37,725 bases of DNA. It comes from Candidatus Moraniibacteriota bacterium. GTDB lineage: Bacteria; Patescibacteriota; Minisyncoccia; Moranbacterales; GWC2-37-73. The stretch lies in assembly GCA_013336225.1 (NCBI GenBank), contig JAAXUC010000010.1:1-37725 (forward strand). Reading direction: 5' to 3'. This document shows, piece after piece, positions 15,382-22,147 of this stretch. The notes below the pieces were generated by a model. That model did not search any database, had not been told where the DNA came from, and worked only from the letters and a program-made list of their open reading frames with translations. Made by a program: the position numbers and the translations under genes. Positions within the stretch are counted from its first letter, which is position 1. Each line of letters starts with the position of its first letter.

Positions 15382-16483
15382 AAGGTGTGGTTGTTATGCC
15401 ATTTATGAGATATTGTTGTCCTTCGGTGACGATTTTTTGATTGGCAGTTATGCCTGAAATAACATCAGCAAATCCATCATGTTCACCAATTGTTCGAATT
15501 GCTTGCTCCTTGGCAACATTATTTTCATCTATAATAAACACTGTAGTGTCGCCACCTCGAGAAATAATGGCCGACCTTGGAATGGAAATTGCGCTTTGCT
15601 CGCGTGGAAACATGATTTTTCCATGCAAGAAATCTCCCAAGTAGACATTTCTTGGAGCGTCATTGAGATGAATTCGAATGAGTGTTTTGAGGCTTTGTGA
15701 ATCAGCGCCGGTTGAAACGGTGGTGACAATTCCAGATATTGGGGCGTTGTCCGTGGCTTGCAAAGTGGCAATGTTGCCAACTGCAATATTTCTTCCATCA
15801 GTGGCGGAAACATAAGTTTCAATTTCAAAACTATTCTTGGTGCTGATACTTACAATTGGCATGGAAAAATTTGCAAAGCCTCCTTCGCGTCCATTGACGG
15901 CGGTGATTGTTCCTGCAAAGGGAGCAAGCACGGTTGAATTTTTTCTGCCAGCTTGAGCAATGCTCAAAGCTCCTTGAGCTGCAATTAGTTGATTCTTGGC
16001 CGCTTGAATTTGCAGGTCGCGACCACGCTTGGCACTTTTTATTGCCTCGTCTGTTGCGTCTGAGCTTGGAGCTTCTTTGGATTGACTGACAAGTTGATCA
16101 TAATATTTTTTGCTGTCATTTAAGGTGGCTTGGAGTGCTTGGGTGCTGGCCTCGGCTGCTGCAACTTGAGCGTCAGCTTGACTAGAATCAATTGTCGCGA
16201 GCACATCGCCCTTTTTAACTAAATCTCCTTCATGCTTAAAGATGCGCAGAATTCTGCCACTGGCCTGGGGTGAGATGTCAGCTCGGTTTTCTCCCCGCAC
16301 AAATCCGGAGATTTCAAGAAAGGAATTCTTGTCAGCTTCCTTGGCAATGATTGTTTTGACAATAGGGGCGGGCGTTGGGTTTTGAGCCTTAGTTTTCCTG
16401 AGAAAGATTGTCCCAGTTGTAGCGGCTATTGAGATTATTATTACAAGTATGATGTAACGTTGTTTTTTTGATTGTTCTTGCAT
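15368..16483 (-). CDS. RND membrane fusion (HlyD-like) protein
   Basis: A 371-aa periplasmic-adaptor-type subunit. One N-terminal membrane anchor (YIILVIIISIAATTGTIFL) is followed by the barrel-sandwich/lipoyl half-motif (ISGFVRGENRADISPQASGRILRIFKHEGDLVKKGDVLATID), an alpha-hairpin rich in Ala and Gln (about 105-175), the second lipoyl half (STVLAPFAGTITAVNGREGGF) and beta-barrel and membrane-proximal domains. It is the first gene of the efflux operon; the stop overlaps the RND start by 14 bases. The start at 16483 has no clear SD and lies about 35 bases after the predicted transcription start. Confidence 0.93.
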   Translation of the reverse strand: MQEQSKKQRYIILVIIISIAATTGTIFLRKTKAQNPTPAPIVKTIIAKEADKNSFLEISGFVRGENRADISPQASGRILRIFKHEGDLVKKGDVLATIDSSQADAQVAAAEASTQALQATLNDSKKYYDQLVSQSKEAPSSDATDEAIKSAKRGRDLQIQAAKNQLIAAQGALSIAQAGRKNSTVLAPFAGTITAVNGREGGFANFSMPIVSISTKNSFEIETYVSATDGRNIAVGNIATLQATDNAPISGIVTTVSTGADSQSLKTLIRIHLNDAPRNVYLGDFLHGKIMFPREQSAISIPRSAIISRGGDTTVFIIDENNVAKEQAIRTIGEHDGFADVISGITANQKIVTEGQQYLINGITTTPYATN

Positions 16484-16522
16484 GTTGTTTTGAATAAAAA
16501 TTTAGATAACTACCGTATATCC

Positions 16523-16552
16523 ACTATACCCCAGGGGGGTATCTTGTGTCAA
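16523..16552 (-). promoter_or_regulatory. RND-operon promoter with CsoR/CstR-type operator in the spacer
   Basis: On the minus strand: TTGACA (16547-16552), 18 bases, TATAGT (16523-16528). The palindrome ATACCCC-AGG-GGGGTAT (16526-16542) fills the spacer and touches the -10, so a bound repressor would block RNA polymerase. The form ATACCC...GGGTAT is known for CsoR-family regulators (CsoR for copper, CstR for persulfide). No csoR-like gene is in the window. Confidence 0.75.
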
Positions 16553-16656
16553 GTCAATTTGTGTGATAGCCTGCTTGATGGAAATGAAAACAAATTATTT
16601 CAGATACGTTGTATTAAGTATTCGCATTTCTTAGTAAATTATTAAAATAAATTAAA

Positions 16657-17544
16657 ATGAAAAATGAAGGATTTGTGGAGCGGGGAATTCAAGCTTCAAT
16701 CAGTGCGGTTTTGTTGATTGGTGCTGTTTTTTGGTTGGCAGGAACTTGGTCCTACGTTATTGGTGGACTTTCAGTGCTGATTGGAATTTTTGCGATAATC
16801 GGTTTTTGTCCACTATATGTCGTGTTGGGGATAAAAAGGCAGCAATCAGTTGAACATGTGCTCAGAAAAAGCTCAATAATCGTGGTCATCTATTTGTCAT
16901 TGTTGATTGCAGGAGGATATGCGAGCATTTTTTTCAGCAAGAAATTTTTCATTGAAGATTTCAATGTCATGAATAATGATTACAAGCAAACTCTTTTCAA
17001 CACGGGACAGGAGAAGAGAACTGAATCAATTGAAAATTATGATAAACTGGTAGCGAGTTATGCTGTTTTTGAAAATAAGTATTTGGCATATCGACCATAC
17101 GCACTGCGCTCGGATAAACTTTTCGAGGGAGATTTGAAAAAAATCGCAAAAATTATTGCTGGCGCTAAAGACGGTGTTTATGGTGGCGACCTGAAAGCTA
17201 TGCATTTGGAATTTGAAAAAGTGCGTCCAATCACTCAGGAAATGTTCAAACGCAATGGATTTTCAATGCTGGCCATCACCTTGGTTGATTTCCATGACTC
17301 CATGGAGAAAGTTTTAGACAAGGCTAATGTGAAAGATACCAGTGGTGTCATCGCCGCCTATGTGGAAGCAGATGACAAGCTTGTCGAAGTGGAAAAAGAA
17401 GCTAATGACGAAGAAATTAAGACAATCAGAAAAAATTTGGAAGATCTTTTGCAGATGGCAAAAGACGGAAAGCTGGATGGTCTGCCAGCAAAATCAGCTG
17501 AACTTAAAAGCAGTTTCGTGAAAGTTTATTTAAAAAGAGGCTAA
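16657..17544 (+). CDS. DUF2892-like membrane protein with extra soluble domain
   Basis: A 295-aa protein. Residues 1-65 (FVERGIQASISAVLLIGAVFWLAGTWSYVIGGLSVLIGIFAIIGFCPLYVVLGI) match the two-span DUF2892/YgaP-type membrane module with its GFCPLY ending. A third span follows (SIIVVIYLSLLIAGGYASIFF, about 72-93), then about 200 residues of charged helical protein that I do not recognise, with repeated Glu/Lys/Asp-rich helices. DUF2892 modules are often linked to rhodanese and sulfur or redox proteins. It is divergent from the RND operon and stands before the ferredoxin gene. Confidence 0.75.
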   Translation: MKNEGFVERGIQASISAVLLIGAVFWLAGTWSYVIGGLSVLIGIFAIIGFCPLYVVLGIKRQQSVEHVLRKSSIIVVIYLSLLIAGGYASIFFSKKFFIEDFNVMNNDYKQTLFNTGQEKRTESIENYDKLVASYAVFENKYLAYRPYALRSDKLFEGDLKKIAKIIAGAKDGVYGGDLKAMHLEFEKVRPITQEMFKRNGFSMLAITLVDFHDSMEKVLDKANVKDTSGVIAAYVEADDKLVEVEKEANDEEIKTIRKNLEDLLQMAKDGKLDGLPAKSAELKSSFVKVYLKRG

Positions 17545-17550
17545 TATATA

Positions 17551-17698
17551 ATAAAAGTGTATTAATACCCCAGGACAAGTCCTGGACCCAATGGGTTTTC
17601 GAGGCAAGCCTCGAGGCATTAAACCTTTTGGTATCGTCATTCACTCGGAAATGCTCGTCTGCTGACGAATCATTTCACTCGTTTCACTAGATAATAAA
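17551..17698 (+). repeat. 148-bp hairpin repeat, copy A
   Basis: Direct repeat with copy B (20603-20750): same length, no gaps, about 90% identity by eye. It contains three hairpins: CCAGGACAAGTCCTGG, CGAGGCAAGCCTCG, and GAAATGCTCGTC-TGCT-GACGAATCATTTC (split as two arms). Its end GATAATAAA lies just before the ATG of the ferredoxin gene. Between copies, paired bases change together (A-T to G-C in the first hairpin, C-G to T-A in the third). Confidence 0.85.
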
Positions 17699-17702
17699 AA
17701 AT

Positions 17703-18833
17703 ATGAAAAACATCCTTACCCCGCGGAGAATCTCACAAGCAATCGTGCTTGGCATCGTTTTGTTTCTGACAATCAGTCATTTGCGCTTTGGCATTGAAAA
17801 AGCTGCTCCAATTGACGCCTTTTGTCCCTTTGGTGCAGTCGAAGGTTTTTTGACCTATCTCACTACGGGACAATATTTGCAAAGAATCTATACAAGCTCT
17901 TTTATTTTGATGGGAATAGTGATTTTGCTGACATTGTTTTTCGGTCGAGTTTTTTGTTCATTTTTATGTCCACTAGGAGCTGTCCAGGAATGGCTGCGAG
18001 CACTTGGGAAAAAGCTTGGAATTAAAAAAGATCTTGAACTTCCAGCATCAATAGATAAATATGCCAGATATTTGAAATATTTAATTTTGATGGCAATTAT
18101 CTATTTTTCCTATAAAACAGGGGATTTGATTTTCAGGGGCTATGATCCTTTCAATGCATTGATGCATTTGGGTGAGGAATTTGATGAAAAGGTGGCTGGG
18201 TATTCAATTTTGGGTGTCTTGTTGTTTGCTTCAATATTTTCCAAGAATTGGTGGTGTCGCTATTTTTGTCCATTGGGCGCAGCGCTGGGAATCATTAAAA
18301 AGTTGAGTCCATTCAGAATCAAAAGAAATGAATCCAGTTGCATTAGTTGCGGCAAGTGCGACATTGTTTGTCCAGCCAAGTTGAATGTCAGCAGTGTCAA
18401 AGAAGTGAATTCAGCAGATTGCATCAGTTGTTTGGGTTGTGTGAAGAATTGTCCAAACAGCAGTCTAAAAGCTACAACTTTTGGCAAGGAAATCTCCAAG
18501 AAAAATTTCGGCTGGATTATCATGTTAGCCTTTTTCATTCCATTGGGTATTTTAACTTTTACTCCAATTTGGAAAACAAAATATCCTTCAAATATCGTGA
18601 CCGATACTGGAGAATTGAATGCTGCAAACTTGCGTGGCAGTAACACGCTTCAATATGTGCTTGATACAACAAAAATTCCCTTTGCGGTTTTTCAAGAAAA
18701 GCTCAATCTGCCTGACAATATCGACAAGACCATGAAATTAAAGGACATTGGGATTAAATATAATCTCAAAAATGAGGCGGGCGTTCTTATTGAAGTGGAA
18801 GATTTTAGAGCGGTCATTGAATCGATGAAATAG
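17703..18833 (+). CDS. NapH-like membrane ferredoxin (4Fe-4S, CPxxG-type membrane domain)
   Basis: A 376-aa membrane electron-transfer protein. It has about five spans; the paired cysteine motifs FCPFGAVE (Cys41), CSFLCPLGAVQE (Cys85, Cys89) and CRYFCPLGAALG (Cys185, Cys189) are typical of the NapH/CcoG/YccM membrane domain. Two ferredoxin-type clusters follow: Cys213-x2-Cys216-x2-Cys219-x3-Cys223-Pro and Cys240-x2-Cys243-x2-Cys246-x3-Cys250-Pro. After a last span (IIMLAFFIPLGILTF) comes a tail with LRGSNTLQYVLDTTKIPFAVF, a small helical module seen at the end of some membrane redox proteins. Electron donor and acceptor are unknown. An energy-linked or thiol-redox role fits the DUF2892 and thioredoxin neighbours. 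The start is five bases after repeat A. Confidence 0.88.
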   Translation: MKNILTPRRISQAIVLGIVLFLTISHLRFGIEKAAPIDAFCPFGAVEGFLTYLTTGQYLQRIYTSSFILMGIVILLTLFFGRVFCSFLCPLGAVQEWLRALGKKLGIKKDLELPASIDKYARYLKYLILMAIIYFSYKTGDLIFRGYDPFNALMHLGEEFDEKVAGYSILGVLLFASIFSKNWWCRYFCPLGAALGIIKKLSPFRIKRNESSCISCGKCDIVCPAKLNVSSVKEVNSADCISCLGCVKNCPNSSLKATTFGKEISKKNFGWIIMLAFFIPLGILTFTPIWKTKYPSNIVTDTGELNAANLRGSNTLQYVLDTTKIPFAVFQEKLNLPDNIDKTMKLKDIGIKYNLKNEAGVLIEVEDFRAVIESMK

Positions 18834-18939
18834 CTGTGAGATGTCTACTTGCCGAATATGATTTGAAAATATATCAATCTTGAAAGTAAAGTTGCTTTTT
18901 GGTGTAGTAATTGATGCATTAATCATCTAATTAAAACAT

Positions 18940-19140
18940 ATGAAAAATGAAAGCAATTTTGATCGAGGGTTGAGAGTTGTTTTGGGTGCAATCTTGTTTC
19001 TTGTTGGCACAACCATGCTTACTGGAACAGCGAGCATTATAGCTTATGCCTTGGGATTCGTGTTATTAGTGACTGCGGCCACTGGATTTTGCGCGCTGTA
19101 TAGGCTTTTTGGCATTAATACTAATAAGGATAATAAATAA
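18940..19140 (+). CDS. DUF2892 (YgaP-type) small membrane protein
   Basis: A 66-aa protein consisting only of the two-span DUF2892 module: FDRGLRVVLGAILFLVGTTMLTG, IIAYALGFVLLVTAATGFCALYRLFGI. It is a paralogue of the N-terminal part of the gene at 16657 (both start MKNE and end with GFC.LY..FGI/LGI). The role of the module is unknown; it is often found near sulfurtransferases and redox proteins. A terminator follows. Confidence 0.88.
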   Translation: MKNESNFDRGLRVVLGAILFLVGTTMLTGTASIIAYALGFVLLVTAATGFCALYRLFGINTNKDNK

Positions 19141-19165
19141 GCGTTACGATGCTTAAACAGTTGTG

Positions 19166-19195
19166 AAAACACAGCTAAAAAGGCTGTGTTTTTTT
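19166..19195 (+). terminator. Intrinsic terminator
   Basis: AAAACACAGC pairs with GCTGTGTTTT, followed by TTTTT. It separates the ferredoxin/DUF2892 unit from the sigma-factor unit. Confidence 0.88.
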
Positions 19196-19251
19196 GCATG
19201 AAAACAAATGGCTCAAAAAACGTATTATGTTAAGTGTGTTATCATGAAATT

Positions 19252-19827
19252 ATGAGCGAAGAAAATGTCCGTTCGGACGCTGATTTAATTGAGTTGTCGA
19301 AAAAAGACCCAGAAATGTTTGGTCTTTTAATGGAGCGCTATCAGGGGCCACTTTTTCACTATATTCGGCGCCTAACTCAACTTGGGAGTGATGACATTCA
19401 GGATTTGTTGCAGGAAGTTTTCATCAAGATCTATCAAAAGCTAAATGAATATGATGAGGAATTGAAATTTTCCAGTTGGGCCTATCGCATCGCACATAAC
19501 CATATTATTGATCATTTTCGCAAGGTTGGCGCCAGGCCGCAAACAAATTCTTTGGAAGATTATGAATGGGAGAAAATTATCAGCGCCAGTGTGCATATTG
19601 AAAAGGAAATTATAAATAAGGATTGTGTGGAAAAGGTCAAGGGTTGCATCGAACAATTGCCACTAAAATACAGGGAAGTGTTGATCTTGCGCTTTGTGCA
19701 AGAGTTGGAATATGAGGAAATTATGGATATTTTGAAAAAACCCAAAGGAACTGTTGCGACTTTGATTAACAGAGGAAAAGATTTATTGGTTAGAAATATG
19801 AAAGAGCAAAAAATTAATTGTTTTTAG
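19252..19827 (+). CDS. RNA polymerase sigma factor, ECF (sigma-70 group 4) type
   Basis: A 191-aa sigma factor. Region 2 is clear (FGLLMERYQGPLFHYIRRL ... DIQDLLQEVFIKIYQKLNEY ... FSSWAYRIAHNHIIDHFRK), and region 4 has the helix-turn-helix (LPLKYREVLILRFVQELEYEEIMDILKKPKGTVATLINRGKDLL). There is no region 1.1 or 3, as expected for an ECF sigma. The ATG at 19252 is preferred to a GTG at 19234. The next gene, a membrane protein, begins nine bases after the stop, the usual place for an anti-sigma factor. Targets are unknown. Confidence 0.92.
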   Translation: MSEENVRSDADLIELSKKDPEMFGLLMERYQGPLFHYIRRLTQLGSDDIQDLLQEVFIKIYQKLNEYDEELKFSSWAYRIAHNHIIDHFRKVGARPQTNSLEDYEWEKIISASVHIEKEIINKDCVEKVKGCIEQLPLKYREVLILRFVQELEYEEIMDILKKPKGTVATLINRGKDLLVRNMKEQKINCF

Positions 19828-19835
19828 AAAAAGTT

Positions 19836-20606
19836 ATGAAAGATCTAATCAAGGATACAATTGGAAAAATCAAAAAAGAACATATTGAACCTGAGTCAAA
19901 ATGGAAGTATTTGATCAGGAAATATGGCATGTGGTTTCTATTTGGAATGATTGTGGTTTTTGGTGCAATGTCATTTTCATCAGCATATTATCTGTTGGCC
20001 AGTTTGGATTGGGATTTGTATCGTTTTGTGCATAGCAATAGGCTGGGTTATTCATTGTCAATTTTCCCATATTTCTGGGCTGTATTGATCAGCATCTTTA
20101 TGTTGGCTGCATTTTTTGAAATTCGCAAAACTGAAACAGGCTATCGCTTTAGTTTGCTCAAAATTTTTCTCATAACAATAGGGGGCATTATTGTTCTTGG
20201 ACTCACAATGTCTTTTCTTGGGTTGGGAAATAGGTTCAATATGATGATGGCCGAAGGAGTGCCATATTATGGACAACATATGATGGTCACTAAGGAGTCG
20301 CAATGGAGCAATCCACAAGAAGGTTTTCTAGCTGGAAAAATTATTACAAGCTCAAGTGACGAAATGAAAATCACGGATTTGAATGGAAAAAGTTGGAATG
20401 TGCTGCTCTCTGAAACAACCTTAATCAGGCCAAAAGCAAATGTTTCAGTGGGGCAAATGATTAAAATCATTGGAAAGTCTTTGAGCTCCAGCACCTTTCA
20501 AGCAACTGAAATCCGTCCTTGGATGGGCGGCAACATGATGGGCGGCGACAGTGGTGGTCAAGCATGCATGTCAGTGCAGACTGATTGTCCTATGCAAAAA
20601 AAATAA
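19836..20606 (+). CDS. Membrane protein with Met/Cys-rich tail, possible anti-sigma partner
   Basis: A 256-aa protein starting nine bases after the sigma-factor gene. A cytoplasmic N-terminus (KDLIKDTIGKIKKEHIEPESKWKYLIRKYG) is followed by three membrane spans (WFLFGMIVVFGAMSFSSAYYL, FPYFWAVLISIFMLAAFF, IFLITIGGIIVLGLTMSF). The outer domain (about 160-235) has the pattern GKIITSSSDEMKITDLNGKSWNVLL...VGQMIKIIGKS, like a small OB/DUF5666-type beta-barrel. The end is WMGGNMMGGDSGG plus ACMSVQTDCPMQ, with clustered Met and two Cys suited to binding soft metal such as copper(I). Position suggests it controls the sigma factor; metal sensing is inference. A typical zinc anti-sigma motif (HxxxCxxC) is not seen. 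Confidence 0.7.
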   Translation: MKDLIKDTIGKIKKEHIEPESKWKYLIRKYGMWFLFGMIVVFGAMSFSSAYYLLASLDWDLYRFVHSNRLGYSLSIFPYFWAVLISIFMLAAFFEIRKTETGYRFSLLKIFLITIGGIIVLGLTMSFLGLGNRFNMMMAEGVPYYGQHMMVTKESQWSNPQEGFLAGKIITSSSDEMKITDLNGKSWNVLLSETTLIRPKANVSVGQMIKIIGKSLSSSTFQATEIRPWMGGNMMGGDSGGQACMSVQTDCPMQKK

Positions 20607-20750
20607 AAGAGTATTAATACCCCAGGGCAAGCCCTGGACCCTTTGGGTTTTCGAGGCAAGCCTCAAGGTATTAAACCTTTTGGTATCGTCACTCACTCGG
20701 AAATGCTTGTCTGCTGACAAATCATTTCGCTCGTTTAGCTAGATAATAAA
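20603..20750 (+). repeat. 148-bp hairpin repeat, copy B
   Basis: Second direct copy of the element at 17551-17698. It starts over the stop codon of the preceding gene and ends GATAATAAA about 115 bases before the next start codon. The two copies bracket 2.9 kb that hold the ferredoxin, DUF2892, sigma factor and membrane-partner genes. Confidence 0.85.
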
Positions 20751-20863
20751 TTGAAAACTTTTCTGATGGCTTACGTTTTATGTAATGTTGGCAACAATTA
20801 ATAAGTAAATTATAATCCCAGTTAAATAATGTGGATTACCACAATTTAACAGGACAAGAAAAT

Positions 20864-21307
20864 ATGATGAACAAAGGAATCGCCTTGGGAGTGCTAAGTC
20901 TCGCAATCGTTGGTGCTGCTGCTTATGGTGTTAGTGCCTATGCTGCTCAAGGGCGCGCAGCTGGTCAATTTGGCCCAAACTACACTCCAGAGCGTCATGC
21001 GCAAATGCAAACAGCTTTTGAAAGCAATGACTATGCTGCTTGGAAAAATCAAATGGGAAACCGTGGAGCAACTCGCGTTGTGAATGAGCAGAACTTCTCA
21101 CGCTTCACTCAAATGCATAATTTGATGCTGGAAGGAAAGACTGCTGAGGCTGCTGCAATTCGCACAGAGCTCGGACTTGGCCAAGGTCAAGGCAAGGGTC
21201 AATGTGGTGGACAAGGTGGATGCGGAGCACACAAACAGCAAGGACAAAATAAGGGGGGAAATTTTGTTGATGCTAATGGTGATGGGAAATGTGACAAGAT
21301 GAAATAA
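20864..21307 (+). CDS. Small secreted Gly/Gln-rich protein
   Basis: A 147-aa exported protein. The signal peptide is residues 1-24 or so (MMNKGIALGVLSLAIVGAAAYGVSAYAAQ). The mature part is helical (YTPERHAQMQTAFESNDYAAWKNQM; FTQMHNLMLEGKTAEAAAIRTELGL), then low complexity (GQGQGKGQCGGQGGCGAHKQQ), and it ends FVDANGDGKCDKMK. The DANGDGKCD segment is like the Asp-rich calcium loop of EF-hand/dockerin-type motifs. The Cys- and His-containing tail could bind metal. ATG 20864 has AGGA nine bases upstream; ATG 20867 is an alternative. The gene sits between repeat B and the regulated thioredoxin gene and has its own terminator. Confidence 0.75.
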   Translation: MMNKGIALGVLSLAIVGAAAYGVSAYAAQGRAAGQFGPNYTPERHAQMQTAFESNDYAAWKNQMGNRGATRVVNEQNFSRFTQMHNLMLEGKTAEAAAIRTELGLGQGQGKGQCGGQGGCGAHKQQGQNKGGNFVDANGDGKCDKMK

Positions 21308-21323
21308 TGTTGCATTAAGAAAC

Positions 21324-21352
21324 AAAAAAAGAAGCTTCACGCTTCTTTTTTT
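21324..21352 (+). terminator. Intrinsic terminator
   Basis: AAAAAAAGAAGC-TTCAC-GCTTCTTTTTTT after the small secreted protein gene; the thioredoxin promoter begins two bases further on. Confidence 0.9.
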
Positions 21353-21353
21353 G

Positions 21354-21400
21354 TTGACATGACTTGGGCACTATGTTAATATACCCCTTGGGGGTATATT
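21354..21400 (+). promoter_or_regulatory. Thioredoxin promoter overlapped by CsoR/CstR-type operator
   Basis: TTGACA at 21354-21359, 17 bases, TAATAT at 21377-21382. The palindrome ATACCCC-TTG-GGGGTAT (21381-21397), with flanking AAT/ATT symmetry out to 21378-21400, covers the -10 and the start site. Its half-sites are identical to those in the RND-operon promoter at 16526-16542, so the same repressor probably controls both. Confidence 0.8.
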
Positions 21401-21422
21401 AATTAAATTAAAGAAAAATAAC

Positions 21423-21746
21423 ATGAGCAAAGAAATGGAATTTACTGATCAAAATTTTGATCAAGAAGTTATTAATTCGCAAGTCCCAGTGTTGGTTGAC
21501 TTTTGGGCACCTTGGTGTGGACCATGTCAAATGATGGGGCCAATTATTATTGAACTGGCTGAGGCCATGGGCGAAAAGGCGAAGGTTGGAAAAATAAATG
21601 TTGATGAGAATGGAAAAGTTTCTTCAGCCTATGGAATCATGTCAATTCCAGCACTCAAAATTTTCAAAGGAGGTGTTGTAGTTAAGGAGTTTATTGGCGT
21701 GCAGTCAATAGATGTTCTCAAGAAAGCCTTGGAAGAATTGGCTTAA
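21423..21746 (+). CDS. trxA: Thioredoxin
   Basis: A 107-aa thiol-disulfide oxidoreductase of the cytoplasm. The active site is WAPWCGPCQMMGP with Cys32 and Cys35, and it has the KINVDENGKVSSAYGIMSIPALKIFKGG segment with the cis-proline, plus a normal C-terminal helix. The length is that of classical thioredoxin. Unusually, its promoter carries a CsoR/CstR-like operator, which points to induction by metal or persulfide/thiol stress rather than simple housekeeping expression. No thioredoxin reductase gene is in the window. Confidence 0.95.
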   Translation: MSKEMEFTDQNFDQEVINSQVPVLVDFWAPWCGPCQMMGPIIIELAEAMGEKAKVGKINVDENGKVSSAYGIMSIPALKIFKGGVVVKEFIGVQSIDVLKKALEELA

Positions 21747-21782
21747 TTTTTTTCAAAAGTTCTTTTTGAAAAAGTTGCATGA

Positions 21783-21816
21783 AAAAAGCCTGTGGAAATA
21801 TTTTCCACAGGCTTTT
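21783..21816. terminator. Bidirectional terminator
   Basis: AAAAGCCTGTGGAAA/TTTCCACAGGCTTTT with a short AT loop lies between thioredoxin and the convergent zinc-ribbon gene and can serve both. Confidence 0.88.
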
Positions 21817-21829
21817 GCTGTGCTTAATT

Positions 21830-22003
21830 TTAAACACGCACCGGCTTTCCTTGTCTGATGACATCAATCCTCTCTTCCTCGATTCTCGCTGGCAGAATTC
21901 TCCAGATATGTCCACACCCACATTCCTTGATGGGATTTCCTGATACATATCCTCCTGCCTCATAGACCTCAAACACTCTGCTTTCACAATTTGGACATTT
22001 CAT
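21830..22003 (-). CDS. Small zinc-ribbon protein, 57 aa
   Basis: A short frame that starts MKCPNCESRVFEVYEAGGYV and contains ECGCGHIW. The CPNC knuckle and the CGC pair give four cysteines for a zinc ribbon. AAAGGAGA lies ten bases before the ATG, a likely promoter lies 55-80 bases upstream, and a terminator follows, so it looks like a real single-gene unit although it is only 57 codons. Zinc ribbons of this size often bind RNA, DNA or protein partners; the function is unknown. Confidence 0.75.
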   Translation of the reverse strand: MKCPNCESRVFEVYEAGGYVSGNPIKECGCGHIWRILPARIEEERIDVIRQGKPVRV

Positions 22004-22056
22004 CGCTTTTCTATCTCCTTTTGTTGGGATATTTTACTGTCAAAGAATAAGTGTTT

Positions 22057-22084
22057 ATTTTATACTATTTTGAAAAAAAGTCAA
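22057..22084 (-). promoter_or_regulatory. Likely promoter of the zinc-ribbon gene
   Basis: On the minus strand TTGACT (22079-22084), 16 bases, TAAAAT (22057-22062). The TTGACTTT block recurs in the promoters at 23961-23989 and 24772-24800. Confidence 0.5.
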
Positions 22085-22117
22085 CATTTTATCGTATCTC
22101 TACTCTATGTGGTGTGA

Positions 22118-22123
22118 TATAAT
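22118..22123 (+). promoter_or_regulatory. -10 box before the permease gene
   Basis: Perfect TATAAT 25 bases before the GTG start at 22148; the -35 is not recognisable. Confidence 0.45.
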
Positions 22124-22147
22124 CTGCTTAATGCTTGGGGAAATTTA

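Noticed and set aside
20551-20742. 63-aa plus-strand frame
   Set aside because: It overlaps the end of the membrane-protein gene and the hairpin repeat B; coding is due to the repeat's composition.
21718-21987. 89-aa minus-strand frame over the thioredoxin terminator
   Set aside because: It is a shadow of the 57-aa zinc-ribbon gene in another frame and runs through a strong bidirectional terminator.
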